This document shows, piece by piece, positions 7,094 through 9,586 of a stretch of DNA of 9,586 nt. The stretch comes from an uncultured Moheibacter sp. (GTDB lineage Bacteria > Bacteroidota > Bacteroidia > Flavobacteriales > Weeksellaceae): positions 1 through 9,586 of the forward strand of contig CALLXZ010000241.1 in NCBI GenBank assembly GCA_937875605.1, written 5' to 3'. Each line of letters begins with the position of its first letter. Position 1 is the stretch's first letter. The notes beneath the pieces were generated by a model. The model worked only from the letters and a program-made list of their open reading frames with translations. It was not told the DNA's origin and searched no databases. Both the position numbers and the translations under genes were made by a program.

Positions 7094-7118
7094 AAATTGA
7101 TTAAAATTCGTACCTTTG
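7085..7118 (+). promoter_or_regulatory. Promoter of the ABC-F gene
   Basis: TACCTTTG at 7111-7118 is a perfect match to the Bacteroidota -7 box TAnnTTTG and continues as CA. A TTG at 7085-7087 lies 23 nt upstream, at the long end of the accepted spacing. A nearer TTG (7097-7099) is only 11 nt away and too close. Transcription would begin near 7125, about 30 nt before the ATG. The -33 element would lie inside the first codons of smpB on the other strand. Confidence 0.6.
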
Positions 7119-7154
7119 CACCGTTTTTAAATAACTAAATACGTATATAATATA

Positions 7155-8777
7155 ATGTTGACAGTATCTAATCTATCGTTGCAATTCGGAAAACGAGTTT
7201 TATTCGACGAAGTTAATATAAAATTTACAAACGGCAACTGTTATGGAATTATTGGTGCAAATGGTGCAGGTAAATCTACGTTTCTTAAAATCCTTTCAGG
7301 CGAAATGGATCCGACCTCTGGTCAGGTTTCTCTTGAAAAAGGAAAAAGAATGTCCGTTTTGGAACAGAACCACTTTAAATATGACGATTTTACCGTTTTG
7401 GATACCGTTTTGAGAGGAAATAAAGTTCTTTATGACATCAAAGAAAAAATGGATGCGCTTTATGCTAAACCTGATTTTTCAGAAGAAGATGGTATAAAAG
7501 CGGGAGAACTGGGCGTTTTATACGAAGAAATGGGTGGGTGGAATGCCGAATCAGATGCTTCTACTTTGTTGTCAAACGTTGGGATTGAGCCTGAGATGCA
7601 TTATACATTGATGGGTGATTTGGATAACAAAGCCAAAGTTCGAATTTTATTAGCACAAGCAATGTTTGGAAATCCTGATGTCTTAATTCTGGATGAGCCA
7701 ACAAATGAATTGGACGTTTACACCATTTCTTGGTTAGAGGATTTTCTGGCTCAATATGAAAACACGGTCATCGTGGTTTCTCACGACCGTCACTTCTTAG
7801 ATGCAGTCTGTACACATATTGCCGATTTAGATTTTGGTAAATTGAATTTGTATTCTGGAAATTATACATTTTGGTACCAATCTTCTCAGTTAGCCGCCAA
7901 ACAACGCGCTCAACAAAACAAAAAAGCAGAAGAGAAAAAGAAAGAACTGCAAGAATTCATTGCACGATTCAGTTCCAACGTAGCAAAGGCGAAACAGGCA
8001 ACTGCTCGTAAGAAGATGATCGATAAATTAAATATTGAAGATATCAAACCTTCTTCACGCCGTTATCCAGCTTTGATTTGGGAACAGTCAAGAGAAGCGG
8101 GTGACCAGATTTTAGAAATTAATAATCTTTCTGCTTCAGTTGACGGTGAGATTTTATTCAAAGACGTTCATTTGAATTTGAAAAAAGGCGATAAAGTTGG
8201 TGTATTTTCCAAAAATTCAAAAGCCGTTTCTCAATTCTTCGAAATCATTTCAGGAAATTCAAAACCGGACAGCGGAGAAGTAAACTGGGGAATTACCACT
8301 ACACAAGCCTATTTGCCGCTTGATAATACCGAATTTTTCAAAGAAGACATCAATTTAGTGGACTGGCTTCGTCAATATACAGAAAGCGATGAGGAGCGTC
8401 ACGAAGAATACATGCGGGGTTTCTTAGGTAAAATGCTTTTTTCAGGTGACGAAGCATTGAAAAAATCATCGGTACTTTCCGGAGGTGAAAAAATGCGTTG
8501 TATGTTTTCGCGCATGATGCTTTTGAGAGCGAATGTCTTACTTATGGATGAACCAACGGGACATTTAGATCTTGAATCAATTACCGCTTTGAACAATTCT
8601 TTGCAGAACTTTAAAGGAACCATTCTTATGGCTTCCCATGACCACGAATTGATCCAAACTACTTGTGACCGCATCATCGAATTGACGCCAAAAGGCATCA
8701 TAGACCGTCACATGACTTACGATGAATTCTTAGATGACAACCGCGTAAAAGAATTGAAAGCAGAGATGTATGCTTGA
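7155..8777 (+). CDS. ABC-F family ATP-binding cassette protein, YbiT-like
   Basis: This soluble 540-residue protein has two ABC ATPase domains joined by a charged helical linker (about 240-315, rich in K/E/Q) and no membrane segment, the layout of ABC-F proteins that act on ribosomes. NBD1 has an intact Walker A (GANGAGKST, 34-42), Walker B with catalytic Glu (LILDEPTNELD, D180/E181) and switch His210, but its signature is LDNKAKVR (156-163) instead of LSGGEKxR. NBD2 has a normal signature (LSGGEKMR, 441-448), Walker B (LLMDEPTGHLD, D465/E466) and His495, but its Walker A aligns as SKNSKAVSQ (352-360), lacking the Gly-Lys-Ser/Thr core. The altered NBD1 signature, length and linker fit the YbiT subgroup as I recall it. 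The role is probably translation-related; an antibiotic-protection role cannot be claimed. It is a single gene with its own promoter and terminator. Confidence 0.9.
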   Translation: MLTVSNLSLQFGKRVLFDEVNIKFTNGNCYGIIGANGAGKSTFLKILSGEMDPTSGQVSLEKGKRMSVLEQNHFKYDDFTVLDTVLRGNKVLYDIKEKMDALYAKPDFSEEDGIKAGELGVLYEEMGGWNAESDASTLLSNVGIEPEMHYTLMGDLDNKAKVRILLAQAMFGNPDVLILDEPTNELDVYTISWLEDFLAQYENTVIVVSHDRHFLDAVCTHIADLDFGKLNLYSGNYTFWYQSSQLAAKQRAQQNKKAEEKKKELQEFIARFSSNVAKAKQATARKKMIDKLNIEDIKPSSRRYPALIWEQSREAGDQILEINNLSASVDGEILFKDVHLNLKKGDKVGVFSKNSKAVSQFFEIISGNSKPDSGEVNWGITTTQAYLPLDNTEFFKEDINLVDWLRQYTESDEERHEEYMRGFLGKMLFSGDEALKKSSVLSGGEKMRCMFSRMMLLRANVLLMDEPTGHLDLESITALNNSLQNFKGTILMASHDHELIQTTCDRIIELTPKGIIDRHMTYDEFLDDNRVKELKAEMYA

Positions 8778-8812
8778 TTAGAAAAATTGATAATAATATA
8801 ATTTGAAAATAG

Positions 8813-8837
8813 AAGGCACAATTTTGTGCCTTTTTTT
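8813..8837 (+). terminator. Rho-independent terminator of the ABC-F gene
   Basis: An 8-bp stem AAGGCACA (8813-8820) with TGTGCCTT (8825-8832) and a 4-nt loop is followed by a T-run (8831-8837). It starts 35 nt after the stop codon. Confidence 0.9.
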
Positions 8838-9014
8838 ATGAGGTATTTTACGTAAAAACAAACGGGAGATAAACCTTCTTAAATAGGGTTTTTCCCCTTA
8901 AGGATTTTAAAGCGTTACATAAGAACTTTGTTCCATTCTGAAATTGTATAATCAGGATGGGTGGTATTCCGAAAAACCCAGAAAAGAGTAGGACTTAAGT
9001 TTAAAATCTTTATT
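8838..9014 (+). promoter_or_regulatory. Non-coding leader with small inverted repeats before a secreted-protein gene
   Basis: No coding potential is seen in these 177 nt. They hold a perfect 12-bp palindrome TTTTACGTAAAA (8846-8857), a small hairpin GGG-TTTTT-CCC (8886-8896) merging into the palindrome CCTTAAGG (8896-8903), and GAAC-TTT-GTTC (8923-8933). A TATAAT at 8947-8952 lies 16 nt after a TTG (8928-8930), but there is no good TAnnTTTG box. The clustering suggests regulator-binding sites or a structured leader. That is inference. Confidence 0.35.
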
Positions 9015-9586
9015 ATGAAAACTAAATTTATTCTATTTCAATTCTTAATTTTATTCTGCACTACTTTATCTGCACAGTCAGAAAGATGTGGAAGACCTAA
9101 TCCGGATTTTTGTCCGGGTAATTTATTTCAAAATGGAAATTTTGAAATTGTAACCGGAGACCCGGAAGCCACTTTAGATAATGATATTGATTTAGCGACA
9201 GGTTGGTTTCGTATATGGGGCAGTTTTGGGAGTTTGGCAGATATATATTGTAATAATTCTACGGCTTTGGCAAATCATTCGGTATTGATCAACCCCACAA
9301 ATCCTGACGGTATTTTTTCCGGAATGTGGATTCAAAATTCAAATAATACCTCTCCTGCTTTCAGAGAAGGTATGTATAACCAACTAAGTTCTCCTGTTCC
9401 ATCAAATTCAGGAAATTATACATTTGACTTTGATGCTGCCGATCTTACGAGATCTCCAAATGGCGATATGGATGTAGTAGTAGGAATTTTTGGGGTGTAT
9501 AATCCTGGAAGTTTACTTTCTAATCCTCCGACTCAAATGTTTGTTCCGACAGATTATAATCTTTGGCCCGGCGGCGGGGTTTTTGT
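9015..9586 (+). CDS. Secreted protein, 5' part only (function unknown)
   Basis: The ATG at 9015 opens a frame that stays open to the right edge (190 complete codons), so the gene continues beyond the window. Residues 1-20 form a Sec signal peptide (MKTK, hydrophobic core, cleavage likely at LSA before Gln21). Cys15 lies inside the hydrophobic stretch, without a lipobox, so this does not look like a lipoprotein. The mature part starts with Cys-containing CGRPNPDFCPGNLF and then NGNFEIVTGD... ATGWFRIWGS... ADIYC. This pattern of a feature NGNFE followed by a Trp-rich strand is typical of carbohydrate-binding-like beta-sandwich domains at the front of Bacteroidota exported proteins. Such proteins often end in a T9SS sorting domain, which would lie outside the window. 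No Shine-Dalgarno sequence precedes the start, as is usual in this phylum. The role is unknown. Confidence 0.8.
   Translation, partial: MKTKFILFQFLILFCTTLSAQSERCGRPNPDFCPGNLFQNGNFEIVTGDPEATLDNDIDLATGWFRIWGSFGSLADIYCNNSTALANHSVLINPTNPDGIFSGMWIQNSNNTSPAFREGMYNQLSSPVPSNSGNYTFDFDAADLTRSPNGDMDVVVGIFGVYNPGSLLSNPPTQMFVPTDYNLWPGGGVF

Noticed and set aside
7094..7154. Minus-strand promoter for smpB in the divergent gap
   Set aside because: No TAnnTTTG box with a suitable TTG was found on that strand; smpB must use a weaker or unrecognised promoter.
8947..8952. TATAAT as a classic sigma-70 -10 box
   Set aside because: Bacteroidota primary sigma factors prefer TAnnTTTG; the hexamer is easily found by chance in AT-rich DNA, so it is only mentioned as part of the leader.

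Overview
The window looks like chromosomal DNA of a member of the Bacteroidota, most likely a Flavobacterium-like Flavobacteriaceae. The evidence is an AT-rich sequence, a type IX secretion (T9SS) type A sorting domain at the left edge, two OmpA proteins with thrombospondin type 3 (TSP3) calcium-binding repeats, poor Shine-Dalgarno sequences, and promoter-like boxes of the Bacteroidota type (TTG or TTTG, then TAnnTTTG). No mobile element, CRISPR array, rRNA or tRNA was seen. The content is mostly core genes, and I see no convincing new multi-gene system.

Layout, left to right. (1) 1-669 (+) is the 3' end of a T9SS-exported cell-surface protein. It converges on an OmpA/TSP3 protein (734-1990, -), with a strong shared hairpin terminator between them. 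(2) On the minus strand, a Gfo/Idh/MocA oxidoreductase (2976-3941) is followed 16 nt later by a 3-hydroxybutyryl-CoA dehydrogenase (2063-2959), probably as one operon that may read on towards the first OmpA gene. (3) Divergent from these is pcm (4019-4660, +), encoding protein-L-isoaspartate methyltransferase. (4) pcm converges on a second, larger OmpA/TSP3 protein (4788-6581, -), and each of these two genes has its own terminator. smpB (6638-7093, -) lies just upstream of this ompA gene, whose best promoter overlaps the smpB stop codon. (5) Divergent from smpB is a YbiT-like ABC-F ATPase gene (7155-8777, +) with a clear TACCTTTG box and a terminator. (6) A 177-nt non-coding stretch with several small inverted repeats leads into the start of a secreted protein (9015 to the right edge), which the window cuts off.

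Functionally, the two OmpA paralogues and the two truncated exported proteins belong to the cell envelope. SmpB (ribosome rescue), the ABC-F protein (probably ribosome-associated) and Pcm (protein repair) are translation and protein-quality genes. The two dehydrogenases are metabolic. The most notable observations are: an ABC-F protein whose second composite ATP site is degenerate on both faces (Walker A of NBD2 and signature of NBD1) while the first is intact; a 180-bp tandem duplication of a cysteine-rich TSP3 module, plus a duplicated OmpA domain, in the larger OmpA; and the dyad-rich leader ahead of the right-edge secreted protein.
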